Assembly: GCA_902801165.1 (NCBI GenBank)
Contig: CADCHI010000005.1
Span: forward strand, 42,657 to 106,656
Reading direction: 5' to 3'
Source: an uncultured Eubacteriales bacterium
GTDB taxonomy: Bacteria > Bacillota > Clostridia > Christensenellales > Aristaeellaceae
Length of the DNA stretch: 64,000 nucleotides
Made by a program: the position numbers and the translations under genes. Under the pieces are notes generated by a model. The model saw nothing but the letters and a program-made list of their open reading frames with translations. It did not search any database and was not told the DNA's origin. Position 1 is the first letter of the stretch, and each line of letters opens with the position of its first letter. Shown here piece after piece: positions 38,076 to 45,560 of this stretch.

Positions 38076-39233
38076 TCATTCCGCCAGCATGGGAATGGAA
38101 TCGTCGATCAGCTCCCGCAGCTCCCGATAGGTCTCGCGCATGCGCTCCGCCTTGTCCGAGGCCATGCCCTCCGGCGGCTCATCGTAGTATTTCAGCGAGG
38201 ACAGCGCCCGAATCGCGCCGTCCTGCCGCCAGACAAAGATCGGCACGCAGCCCACGTCCTCCACGGCAAAGGAGCCGTCCTGCCGCTCGTGCAGGGTGAA
38301 CTCCAGTATGATGCCGGAGTCGGTGTAGCGCTTGCTCATGTTGCTGATGAAGTTGCCCAGGCAGTAGGCCACGAGGCCCGTGCGCTCGTGCCCGTCGTCG
38401 TCCTTCGCGGTGACGAACTCCACCGGCTGCACCATGTGGGGGTGGCTGCCGAGGATCACGTCCACGCCGGCGGCAATCAGCAGCTTCGCCTGGTTCACCG
38501 TGTTCTGCTCCGGCCTGCGGAAGTACTCCTCCCCCCAGTGGGGCATGGCGATGACCACCTCGGCCCCGGCATCCCGCAGCTTTTTCACGTCCTGCTTATA
38601 GTTCGCCTTGCGCATGTAGTTGATGCCGAACTCCCTGACGGCGCTGTTGCAGTAGTCCTCCATGCCGTTGGTCATCTGGGTGTAGCACAGCATGCCCAGC
38701 TTGATGCCGTTCACCTCCACCACCACTGGCGCGTCCCGCTCCTCAAGGGACCGGTTCGCCCCGGCGTGGTCGAAGCCGTAGGCCTCCACGGCGTTCACCG
38801 TGTTCAGCATGCCCTCGTAATAGCGGTCCAGCATGTGGTTGTTGGCGAGGGTCAGGAAGTCCACCCCGGCGTCCTTCACCGCCTCCAGCAGCGCCTCCGG
38901 CGAGTTGAACAGCGGAAAGCCCGAGTAGGCCATGCTGCCATACTTGCCGATGGTGGTCTCCAGGTTGGCGATGGTGTAGTCCGCGTCCGCCAGCGAATCC
39001 GCCACCAGCGCGTACTGGGGGTGGAAGTCGTAGCTGCCGTCGGCCTGCAGCGCGTAGTCCAGCTGCTTCTGGTGGGCCATCAAATCGCCCACCGCCCGGA
39101 TGCGGGCGCTCCGCAGGGGCTGCACCGGCTCCAGCGTGGGGTTCGCCTCCGCCGCGGCGGCCAGCGGCATGGCGGCGCACAGCAGCGCGGCCAGCGCCAG
39201 GGCAAGGGCTCTCTTCATTGCTCGTGTAAACAT
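38076..39233 (-). CDS. CapA family protein (poly-gamma-glutamate capsule synthesis type metallophosphoesterase)
   Basis: The 385-residue protein has a signal peptide (KRALALALAALLCAAMPLAA) and the PGA_cap domain: AVGDLMAHQKQLDYAL, ANLETTIG, LTLANNHMLD, PHWGEEY and LGSHPHMVQP carry the Asp/Asn/His metal ligands. CapA proteins join poly-gamma-glutamate capsule synthesis, but no capB/capC gene is nearby, so the role here is open. The start at 39233 has GGGAGG 7 bases upstream. It lies 35 bases after the Crp-family gene. Confidence 0.85.
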   Translation of the reverse strand: MFTRAMKRALALALAALLCAAMPLAAAAEANPTLEPVQPLRSARIRAVGDLMAHQKQLDYALQADGSYDFHPQYALVADSLADADYTIANLETTIGKYGSMAYSGFPLFNSPEALLEAVKDAGVDFLTLANNHMLDRYYEGMLNTVNAVEAYGFDHAGANRSLEERDAPVVVEVNGIKLGMLCYTQMTNGMEDYCNSAVREFGINYMRKANYKQDVKKLRDAGAEVVIAMPHWGEEYFRRPEQNTVNQAKLLIAAGVDVILGSHPHMVQPVEFVTAKDDDGHERTGLVAYCLGNFISNMSKRYTDSGIILEFTLHERQDGSFAVEDVGCVPIFVWRQDGAIRALSSLKYYDEPPEGMASDKAERMRETYRELRELIDDSIPMLAE

Positions 39234-39268
39234 CCTCATTCCTCCCGCCATAGGCGTTCTCCCCTCCA

Positions 39269-39946
39269 TCATTGCCCGCGCTCCTCGGCCAGCAGCCTGA
39301 ACGCGCTTCGGTTGCTCTCGATCAGGCCCTCCCGGCGCAGCTTGCCGATCTCCGCCGACAAGGCGCTCCGGTCCACGCCCAGGTAGTCCGCCAGCCCCTG
39401 CCGGTCCAGCGGTATGGTGAAGGCGCTGCTCCCGGCCTGCCGCGCCTGGTTCGCCAGGTAGGCCATCAGCTTTTCCCGGATCGTCCGCCGGGAGGCGATC
39501 TCCAGCTTGCCATTGAGCTGCAAATTCTTCTCGGCCAGCACCTTCAGCAGGTTCATGATCACCCTATTGTGAAAGCCGCAGGCGTTGGCGCAGGTGTGCA
39601 GTATGCGCTTCAGCGGGATCAGCAGCACCTCGCTGGGCTGGGACGCCTCCACTGACACCGGCAGCCGCGCCAGCCCCGCACAGGCGAAGGTCTCGCCGAA
39701 CATGCCGCCGGGCTGGATCACCGCCTGGATGGTGCGGTTGCCGTAGACATCGTCCCGCAGCACCCGCACTTCGCCGGAGAGCACCACGCCCACGTACTCC
39801 GCCGGGCTGTCCTCCAGAAACACGACCTCTCCCCGGGCCGCCGCCTTTCGCCGCGCCTTCATGCACTTGAGCATGGCCTCGATCTGGGGCTGCGTGACCT
39901 CCCGGAACAGGGGGCACCCGGCCAAAAGCTCCAAATTCCCGTCCAT
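39269..39946 (-). CDS. Crp/Fnr-family transcriptional regulator
   Basis: The 225-residue regulator has an N-terminal cyclic-nucleotide-type beta barrel (about 20-130: VVFLEDSPAEYVGVVLSGEV, PGGMFGETFAC) and a C-terminal winged helix (about 165-215: RQGLADYLGVDRSALSAEIG). No Cys cluster like that of Fnr is seen, and the cAMP residues are not conserved, so the ligand is unknown; relatives in Clostridia are often NO/redox regulators near hydroxylamine reductase. GGAGG precedes the ATG. A palindrome at 39959-39974 suggests autoregulation. It is first in an operon with capA and the second clostripain. Confidence 0.88.
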   Translation of the reverse strand: MDGNLELLAGCPLFREVTQPQIEAMLKCMKARRKAAARGEVVFLEDSPAEYVGVVLSGEVRVLRDDVYGNRTIQAVIQPGGMFGETFACAGLARLPVSVEASQPSEVLLIPLKRILHTCANACGFHNRVIMNLLKVLAEKNLQLNGKLEIASRRTIREKLMAYLANQARQAGSSAFTIPLDRQGLADYLGVDRSALSAEIGKLRREGLIESNRSAFRLLAEERGQ

Positions 39947-39958
39947 TTCGTCCTCCAA

Positions 39959-39974
39959 TGTTGTAAATCCAACA
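39959..39974. promoter_or_regulatory. Candidate operator of the Crp/Fnr-type regulator
   Basis: TGTTG and CAACA flank a 6-base AT-rich spacer, a Crp/Fnr-style palindrome. It sits between the transcription start of the regulator gene (about 39982) and its ribosome site, a position that would block its own transcription. Confidence 0.5.
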
Positions 39975-39988
39975 TACACTTCCCCTCC

Positions 39989-40017
39989 AGTATAGTAGAA
40001 TATGGCTGTAAAGTCAA
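39989..40017 (-). promoter_or_regulatory. Promoter of the Crp-capA-clostripain operon
   Basis: Minus-strand TTGACT (40017-40012) and TATACT (39994-39989) with a 17-base spacer. The divergent zinc-ribbon gene has no clear promoter of its own. Confidence 0.75.
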
Positions 40018-40051
40018 GGCGGAACGCCGCCGGACGAGGAGGTTGAAGGCC

Positions 40052-40384
40052 ATGATCATGGAAGGCTGCCAGGGCAAGCCCCGCACGCCCACGCTGGAGG
40101 AAAAGCGCTGCCCCCGCTGCGGGAGCATCATTGAGATATTTTCCACGGACACCGAGGTCGCCTGCGAACACTGCGGCCAGGTCGTCTACAACGACACCCT
40201 CAGTTGCGTGCAGTGGTGCCAGTACGCCCGCAAGTGCGTGGGCGACGAGATGTACGAGCACATGATGGAGATCGCCCGCCAGCAGAAGGAGCGGTCTCGG
40301 GCGGAGAGGGAAGCGAAGAGGATGGAGAGGCAACAGGGAACAGTCAGAATGCCGGTAAAAGCGCCCGACCACAGGGAGGGCTGA
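40052..40384 (+). CDS. Small zinc-ribbon protein
   Basis: The 110-residue protein has a zinc ribbon (CPRCG then CEHCG, about residues 20-45), three more Cys in LSCVQWCQYARKC, and a charged helical tail. Similar short proteins occur next to Crp-type regulators and ferredoxin-like genes in Clostridia; the function is unknown. AGGAGG lies 9 bases before the ATG at 40052. The last 20 or so residues (from about RQQGTVRMPVK) are encoded by the heptamer repeat, so the native C-terminus was probably replaced or extended by repeat insertion. Confidence 0.7.
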   Translation: MIMEGCQGKPRTPTLEEKRCPRCGSIIEIFSTDTEVACEHCGQVVYNDTLSCVQWCQYARKCVGDEMYEHMMEIARQQKERSRAEREAKRMERQQGTVRMPVKAPDHREG

Positions 40385-40568
40385 CGGCGCAAGCGCAGCC
40401 ATGAGCGCCCGCAGGGCGGCATGGCAGGACGCGCCGGAAACCCGCGGGCAAGCGAGCGCAGCGAGTTGCGCAGGCCGCGGGGCGATAAGGCAACAGGCAT
40501 CAGGCAACAGTCAGAATGCCGGAGAGAAACGAGGGATTAGGGAATAGGGATTAGGGATTAGGGATTAG
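40325..40568 (+). repeat. Composite heptamer repeat, overlapping the end of the zinc-ribbon gene
   Basis: Starts with AGGCAAC AGGGAAC AGTCAGAATGCCGG inside the coding sequence, continues past the stop at 40384, repeats the 58-base core seen after argB (40435-40500), then AGGCAAC AGGCATC AGGCAAC AGTCAGAATGCCGG and ends in GGGATTA GGGAATA GGGATTA units. Same orientation relative to the upstream gene as all other copies. Confidence 0.8.
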
Positions 40569-40603
40569 AAATAGCTGGGTAGCTCTAAGGGCGTCAGATG
40601 GCA

Positions 40604-40633
40604 TTGTTAAAGAAGATTCCTTTAAATTATAAT
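40604..40633 (+). promoter_or_regulatory. Promoter of the 4Fe-4S protein gene
   Basis: TTGTTA (40604-40609) and TATAAT (40628-40633), 18-base spacer, directly after the repeat region. Confidence 0.65.
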
Positions 40634-40683
40634 CCCGGGAACATCGAAGGAGAAGCCCGTTTATGAGGGCAGGAGGTACAATA

Positions 40684-41427
40684 ATGATACGCAAGATCAT
40701 TCACATCGACGAGGAGAAGTGCAACGGCTGCGGCGCCTGCGCCGAGGCCTGCCACGAGGGCGCCATCGCTATGGTGAACGGCAAGGCGAAGCTGATGCGC
40801 GAGGACTACTGCGACGGCCTGGGCGACTGCCTGCCCGGCTGCCCCACCGGCGCCATCACCTTTGAGGAGCGGGAGGCCCCCGCCTACGACGAGGCGGCAG
40901 TCCAGGCGGCGAAGGCCGCGAAGGCAGGCGCTCCGGCGGGACACGGCTGCCCAGGCTCCATGGCCAGGACGATCGAACCCCGGGAGGGCGGCTGTCCCGG
41001 CTCCGCGCCAAGGTCTGTGGCTCCCGCGGGAGAAGCCCGCCCCGCGGCTGGCGCGGGCGTCAGCCAGCTGCGCACCTGGCCCGTACAGATCAAGCTGGCC
41101 CCGGTGAACGCCCCCTGGTTCAATGGCGCGCACCTGCTGGTAGCGGCGGACTGCACCGCCTACGCCTACGCCAGTTTCCACCAGGACTTCATCCGAGGCA
41201 GGGTGTGCCTGGTCGGCTGCCCGAAGCTGGACCACGTGGACTACAGCGAGAAGCTGGAGGACATCCTGCGGGAAAACGACATCCGCAGCCTGACCATCGT
41301 GCGCATGGAGGTGCCCTGCTGCGGCGGCCTCGAGCACGCGGCGAAGGAGGCCCTCAAAAACAGCGGCAAATTCATCCCCTGGCAGGTGGTGACGATCTCC
41401 GTGGACGGCAGGATCCTGGAGGACTGA
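40684..41427 (+). CDS. 4Fe-4S ferredoxin-domain protein with Cys-containing C-terminal domain
   Basis: The 247-residue protein starts with a ferredoxin domain (CNGCGACAEACHEGAI and CDGLGDCLPGCPTGAI, two cluster motifs, the second atypically spaced). A linker (about 75-125) contains two GCPGS motifs. The C-terminal domain has DCTAYAYASFHQDFI, LVGCPKLD and VPCCGGLEHA, suggesting further cluster or thiol ligands. Such proteins are found in Clostridia near Crp-type regulators and hybrid-cluster proteins; no hcp gene is present here. AGGAGG precedes the ATG. Electron-transfer partner unknown. Confidence 0.8.
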   Translation: MIRKIIHIDEEKCNGCGACAEACHEGAIAMVNGKAKLMREDYCDGLGDCLPGCPTGAITFEEREAPAYDEAAVQAAKAAKAGAPAGHGCPGSMARTIEPREGGCPGSAPRSVAPAGEARPAAGAGVSQLRTWPVQIKLAPVNAPWFNGAHLLVAADCTAYAYASFHQDFIRGRVCLVGCPKLDHVDYSEKLEDILRENDIRSLTIVRMEVPCCGGLEHAAKEALKNSGKFIPWQVVTISVDGRILED

Positions 41428-41451
41428 TTATTAAATACGCCTTTCCTGTCG

Positions 41452-41490
41452 AAGCCCGGCGGCATCCGAACCGCCGGGCTTTGGGTTTTG
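41452..41490 (+). terminator. Terminator of the 4Fe-4S protein gene
   Basis: A perfect 11-bp stem AAGCCCGGCGG (41452-41462) with 8-base loop and complement (41471-41481), then TGGGTTTTG. Confidence 0.8.
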
Positions 41491-41522
41491 AAGTTTGTAT
41501 TGCCGTCCGTGAAAATTAATGC

Positions 41523-41551
41523 TTGCCATTTCCGTGCGTTTACGTTACAAT
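41523..41551 (+). promoter_or_regulatory. Promoter of frr
   Basis: TTGCCA (41523-41528) and TACAAT (41546-41551), 17-base spacer, about 48 bases before the frr ATG. Confidence 0.7.
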
Positions 41552-41605
41552 ATAGTATGAAAATAATGGCGTGAAATGCGCTTGATGATTGCGGAGGTTG
41601 AAAGC

Positions 41606-42157
41606 ATGTATAAGGAGACCATCAAAAACGCCGGTTCCAAGATGGACAAGACCATCGCCGTGATTCAGAAGGACCTGAACACCCTTCGCGCGGGCCGCGC
41701 CAATCCCCAGATCCTGGACAAGATCACCGTGGACTACTACGGCACCCCCACCCAGCTGAACCAGGTGGGCAACATCTCCTCCCCGGAGCCGCGCCTGCTG
41801 GTCATCGCCCCCTGGGAGCCGAAGATGATCGGGCCCATCGAGAAGGCCATCCAGAAGTCCGACATCGGCATCAACCCTTCCAACGACGGCAAGGTCATCC
41901 GCCTGCTGGTGCCGGAGCTGACCGGTGAGCGCCGCAAGGAGCTGTGCAAGCAGGTCAAGAAGATGATCGAGGAAGGCAAGGTCGCCATCCGCTCCATCCG
42001 CCGCGACGCCATGGAGCAGATCAAGAAGATGAAGAAGGATTCCGTCATCACCGAGGACGACCAGAAGATCGCCGAGAAGGACCTGCAGAAGGTCACCGAC
42101 AGCCACATCGAGGAGCTGGACAAGGTCGGCGCGGAAAAGGAGATCATGTCCGTCTGA
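41606..42157 (+). CDS. frr: Ribosome recycling factor
   Basis: The 183-residue factor splits post-termination ribosomes with EF-G. LNTLRAGRANPQILDKI is the family signature in the long helix of domain I, followed by the domain II region with ISSPEPRLLVIAPWEP. GGAGG lies 8 bases before the ATG at 41606. pyrH, the usual upstream neighbour, is absent. Confidence 0.96.
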   Translation: MYKETIKNAGSKMDKTIAVIQKDLNTLRAGRANPQILDKITVDYYGTPTQLNQVGNISSPEPRLLVIAPWEPKMIGPIEKAIQKSDIGINPSNDGKVIRLLVPELTGERRKELCKQVKKMIEEGKVAIRSIRRDAMEQIKKMKKDSVITEDDQKIAEKDLQKVTDSHIEELDKVGAEKEIMSV

Positions 42158-42200
42158 TCCCCTGCCGCGGAACCAGGATTAATACTATCGCCAGATAAAA

Positions 42201-42322
42201 CAGCAAAGGATATGGGATGGGTTTTCGTTCCCGCAAGGCGGCCATGAAGGAAGCCGATGCTGTGCATCGTCGTCCGGCGCGGCGCGCGGCGGGAACGAAA
42301 AAACGCCCAGAGATTTGCTGTT
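42201..42322. repeat. Large inverted repeat between frr and uppS
   Basis: Outer arms ACAGCAAA (42201-42208) and TTTGCTGT (42315-42322), inner arms TTTTCGTTCCCGC (42223-42235) and GCGGGAACGAAAA (42290-42302), with a 54-base GC-rich interior. A T-run (GTTTTTG) follows the right arm, so it could end frr transcripts, act as uppS leader structure, or be a small inserted element. Confidence 0.6.
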
Positions 42323-42381
42323 TTTGTTGATAGAGACAACCGCACGCATACGCGCCCACGACACAAACGGAGGTGTCCGCC

Positions 42382-43452
42382 ATGTTTTTCGACAAGCTGA
42401 CCCGGATGCTGAACGATATTCTGCGCCCGAAGCCCAAGTACATCACGGTCACGCCCGTCAACAGCGCGGGGCCCACGCAGGCCCTGCCCCCCAGCAAGCT
42501 GCCCCGGCACGTCGCCATCATCATGGATGGCAACGGCCGCTGGGCCACCAGCCGCGGCCTGCCCCGCTCCGCCGGCCACGCCGCCGGGACGGAGGCCCTG
42601 CGCGACATCATCCGCGCCAGCGACGACTACGGCATCGAGGCGCTGAGCCTGTACGCCTTCTCCACGGAAAACTGGTCCCGCTCGAAGGAGGAGATCCAGG
42701 CGCTGATGTCGCTGCTGCTCAAGTACTTCAACTCCGAGATCGACGAGCTGGACGAGAAGCACGTCAAGATCACGATCCTGGGCGACGTGGACGGCATGCC
42801 GGAGCCCCAGCGCACCGCGCTGATCAACGCCATGGAGCGCACCAAGGACAACACCGGCCTCAAGCTGAACATCGCCCTGAACTACGGCGGCCGGGCCGAG
42901 CTGACCCGGGCGGCGCGCCTGCTGGCCGAGAAGGTGCAGCGGGGCGAGCTGGCCCCGGAGGACATCGACGAGGACCTCTTCGCCGCCCAGCTGTACACCG
43001 CGGAATCGCCGGACGTGGACCTGTTGATCCGCACCAGCGGCGAGATGCGCACCTCCAACTTCCTGCCCTGGCAGCTGACCTATGCGGAGATGGTGTTCGA
43101 CACCGTCTACTGGCCGGACTTCGACCGCGCCCGCTACCTGAAGTGCCTGCGCATCTACGCCGAGCGCGACCGCCGCTTTGGCGGCGTCAACGAGCCGCCG
43201 AAGCCGTCGGAGGCTCCGGCTCCCGAGGCGGAGCCCGCCGCGGCCGAGCCGCAGGAACCCGCAAAGGAAGCGGCGCCCGACGCTCCCGAGCCGAAAGAAG
43301 CCGCGCCGGAGACCGCCGTTCCCGAAGCGGATAACGCCGCGCCGGAGGCGGAGAATACCGCACCTGTAGAAGAAGCCGCCCAGGCCTCTCCCGCCGAAGC
43401 GTCGGACACCGTCCGGGACACCAACGACCCCGATGAGGAGGGCAAAGCGTGA
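42382..43452 (+). CDS. uppS: Isoprenyl transferase (undecaprenyl diphosphate synthase) with long acidic tail
   Basis: The cis-prenyltransferase builds the C55 lipid carrier for peptidoglycan. Catalytic Asp is in HVAIIMDGNGRWA, and YAFSTENWSR, LNYGGRAEL and DLLIRTSGEMRTSNFLPWQ are family motifs. The core ends near residue 265 (RRFGG); residues about 268-356 are a Pro/Glu/Ala-rich tail not present in typical 230-260-residue enzymes. CGGAGG lies 8 bases before the ATG. It overlaps cdsA by 4 bases (GTGA), so they are translationally coupled. First gene of an envelope/isoprenoid operon. Confidence 0.95.
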   Translation: MFFDKLTRMLNDILRPKPKYITVTPVNSAGPTQALPPSKLPRHVAIIMDGNGRWATSRGLPRSAGHAAGTEALRDIIRASDDYGIEALSLYAFSTENWSRSKEEIQALMSLLLKYFNSEIDELDEKHVKITILGDVDGMPEPQRTALINAMERTKDNTGLKLNIALNYGGRAELTRAARLLAEKVQRGELAPEDIDEDLFAAQLYTAESPDVDLLIRTSGEMRTSNFLPWQLTYAEMVFDTVYWPDFDRARYLKCLRIYAERDRRFGGVNEPPKPSEAPAPEAEPAAAEPQEPAKEAAPDAPEPKEAAPETAVPEADNAAPEAENTAPVEEAAQASPAEASDTVRDTNDPDEEGKA

Positions 43453-44300
43453 TCAAGCGAATCATCACCGCCGCGATACTCATTCTCGTGATGTCCGCGG
43501 GCATCTGGCTGCAGGGCTGGTTCCTGCGGGGCATCCTGCTGCTCAGCATGCTGATGAGCACCAGCGAGATGTACCGAGCCTTCCGCAGGATCGGCTACGA
43601 CCCCGTCCGCTGGTCCGGCTATGTCTACTGCGTGCTGGCCGTGCTGGCCCAGGCCTATTACGCCAGCCTGACCGGCGGCGTGTTCGCCTCCATCAGCCCG
43701 GCCATGTTCGCGCTGATCATCGGGCTGCTGCTGGCCATGACGGTGATCATCTTCAAGGGCAAGGTGGCCTTTGACAGCCTGATGAGCACCGTGTTCCCCA
43801 TGCTGTACCCCGGCCTGTTCTTCTCGCTGATCATCACCCTCCAGGACCTGGACACCCGCTTCTCCTCCACGCTGGCGCTGGTGCTGGCCTTCTTCATCGC
43901 CTCCGTCAATGACACCTTCGCGCTGTTCATCGGCCTGCGCTTCGGCAAGCATCGCCTGTCGCCCGAGATCAGCCCGAAGAAGAGCGTGGAGGGCTCCATT
44001 GCCGGCCTGATCTCCAGCGTGGGCTTCGCCATGCTGGTGCCCATCGTCGCCACGGCCATCGCGCCCCAGGCGGCCGCCCAGGTGGCGCTGCCGCCGCTGT
44101 GGTCCTTCGGCGTGCTGGGTCTGATCGCGGGCGGCCTGTCCCAGATCGGAGACCTGGTGGCCTCGCTGGTCAAGCGCCACTGCGGCATCAAGGACTTCGG
44201 CACCATCTTCCCCGGCCATGGGGGCATGCTGGACCGCATGGACGGCATACTGTTCTGCGGCGTAGCCTGCTATGTATTCTTTAAAATTGCCGGACTGTAA
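43449..44300 (+). CDS. cdsA: Phosphatidate cytidylyltransferase
   Basis: The 283-residue membrane enzyme makes CDP-diacylglycerol for phospholipid synthesis. About eight membrane helices and the C-terminal family signature ending in GIKDFGTIFPGHGGMLDRMD are present; SPKKSVEGSIAG is the substrate motif. A GTG start overlaps the uppS stop. Length is normal. Confidence 0.95.
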   Translation: MIKRIITAAILILVMSAGIWLQGWFLRGILLLSMLMSTSEMYRAFRRIGYDPVRWSGYVYCVLAVLAQAYYASLTGGVFASISPAMFALIIGLLLAMTVIIFKGKVAFDSLMSTVFPMLYPGLFFSLIITLQDLDTRFSSTLALVLAFFIASVNDTFALFIGLRFGKHRLSPEISPKKSVEGSIAGLISSVGFAMLVPIVATAIAPQAAAQVALPPLWSFGVLGLIAGGLSQIGDLVASLVKRHCGIKDFGTIFPGHGGMLDRMDGILFCGVACYVFFKIAGL

Positions 44301-44312
44301 AGGACTGCTTTC

Positions 44313-45446
44313 ATGAGAACGATTGCCATACTCGGCGCGACGGGCTCCATCGGCTCCCAGGCCCTGGACCTGGTGCGCCGCTACCCCGACCGCTTCCGCG
44401 CCAGCTGCCTGACCGCGAGCCGCTCCTCGGAGCAGCTGTTCGACCTGGTGCGCGAATTCAAACCCGACACCGCCGCCCTGGCCGTCGAGCCCGCCGCCCT
44501 TCCCGAGGACGTGCGCTCCTGCCAGTGGTTCTTCGGCCCGGACGCCACCGTCAGGGCCCTCCTGGCCGCGCGGCCCGACGACGCCCTGTGCGCCATCGTG
44601 GGCATCGCGGGGCTCGACGCCGTTTGGAACGCGCTGGATGTCTGCGAGCGCGTGCTGCTGGCCAACAAGGAGGCGCTGGTCACCGGCGGCGACCTGGTCA
44701 TGGCCAAGGCCGCCGAAAGGGACATCCCCATGCTGCCGGTGGACAGCGAGCACTCCGCCATCTTCCAGTGCCTCCAGGCTCGCCAGGGCAACCCGGTCCG
44801 CCGGCTGCTGCTCACCGCCTCCGGCGGCGCGCTGCGCAGCTGGAAGAAGGCGGACATGTACGCCGCCACCGTGCGGGACGTGCTGGCCCACCCCACCTGG
44901 AACATGGGCGGCAAGATCACCGTGGACTGCGCCAGCATGGTGAACAAGGGGCTCGAGGTCATCGAGGCCCACCACCTGTTCGCCATGCCCGCGGAGAAGA
45001 TCGACGTGGTCGTCCATCCCCAGAGCATCGTCCACTCCATGGTGGAGTTCGAGGACGGCGCGGTGCTGGCCCAGCTGGGCATGCCGGACATGCGCGGGCC
45101 CATCGGCTACGCCATGGGCTATCCCGAGCGCATGCCCTACGACGCCCGCCCGCTGGACTTCGCCGCCGTCGGGCACCTGGACTTCGCCGCGCCGGACCTG
45201 GACCGCTTCCCCTGCCTCGGCATGGCCATCGACGCCCTGAAGGCCGGCGGCAGCGCCCCGGTGATCCTCAACGGCGCCAACGAGGTGGCCGTGGGGGCAT
45301 TCCTGCGGGAGCAGATCCCCTTCGGACGCATCCCGGAGATCATCGACGCCGCGCTGCAAGCGGTTCCCGTCTCCCCCATCACCTCCATCGCCGACGTCTA
45401 CGCGGCGGACGCGGCGGCCCGCAGGGCCGCGGAGGCAAAACTATAA
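44313..45446 (+). CDS. dxr: 1-deoxy-D-xylulose 5-phosphate reductoisomerase
   Basis: The 377-residue enzyme makes MEP, the second step of the non-mevalonate isoprenoid pathway. NADPH loop ILGATGSIGSQALDL, ANKEALV, metal-binding VDSEHSAIFQ and the substrate-loop motifs LTASGGALR and HPTWNMGGKITVD are visible. It follows cdsA by 12 bases. Confidence 0.97.
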   Translation: MRTIAILGATGSIGSQALDLVRRYPDRFRASCLTASRSSEQLFDLVREFKPDTAALAVEPAALPEDVRSCQWFFGPDATVRALLAARPDDALCAIVGIAGLDAVWNALDVCERVLLANKEALVTGGDLVMAKAAERDIPMLPVDSEHSAIFQCLQARQGNPVRRLLLTASGGALRSWKKADMYAATVRDVLAHPTWNMGGKITVDCASMVNKGLEVIEAHHLFAMPAEKIDVVVHPQSIVHSMVEFEDGAVLAQLGMPDMRGPIGYAMGYPERMPYDARPLDFAAVGHLDFAAPDLDRFPCLGMAIDALKAGGSAPVILNGANEVAVGAFLREQIPFGRIPEIIDAALQAVPVSPITSIADVYAADAAARRAAEAKL

Positions 45447-45512
45447 TCCAAAATCAGGAATGGGATTAAAGGAAACACAGATGAATCCGCCAAAGCCAAT
45501 CAGGCCATCTGT

Positions 45513-45547
45513 AATTCCCAATTCTCAATTCTCAATTCCCAATTCAC
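45513..45547 (+). repeat. Short 7-bp repeat array
   Basis: Five heptamers AATTCCC/AATTCTC/AATTCTC/AATTCCC/AATTCAC lie between dxr and rseP (complement GGGAATT/GAGAATT). Same 7-base period as the arrays elsewhere but a different unit. Confidence 0.65.
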
Positions 45548-45560
45548 CCCGGAGGCTCTA

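Noticed and set aside
36477-39386. A 969-codon plus-strand frame opposite the clostripain and capA genes
   Set aside because: It spans two well-supported minus-strand genes and has the same antisense composition.
39947-40507. A longer N-terminus for the Crp-type regulator reaching 40507
   Set aside because: The extension would read the antisense of the zinc-ribbon gene and the repeat element; the ATG at 39946 has GGAGG and the promoter is at 39989-40017.
40325-40568. Heptamer arrays as CRISPR or telomere-like sequence
   Set aside because: No spacers, degenerate 7-bp units, dispersed at gene ends within a chromosome-like context.
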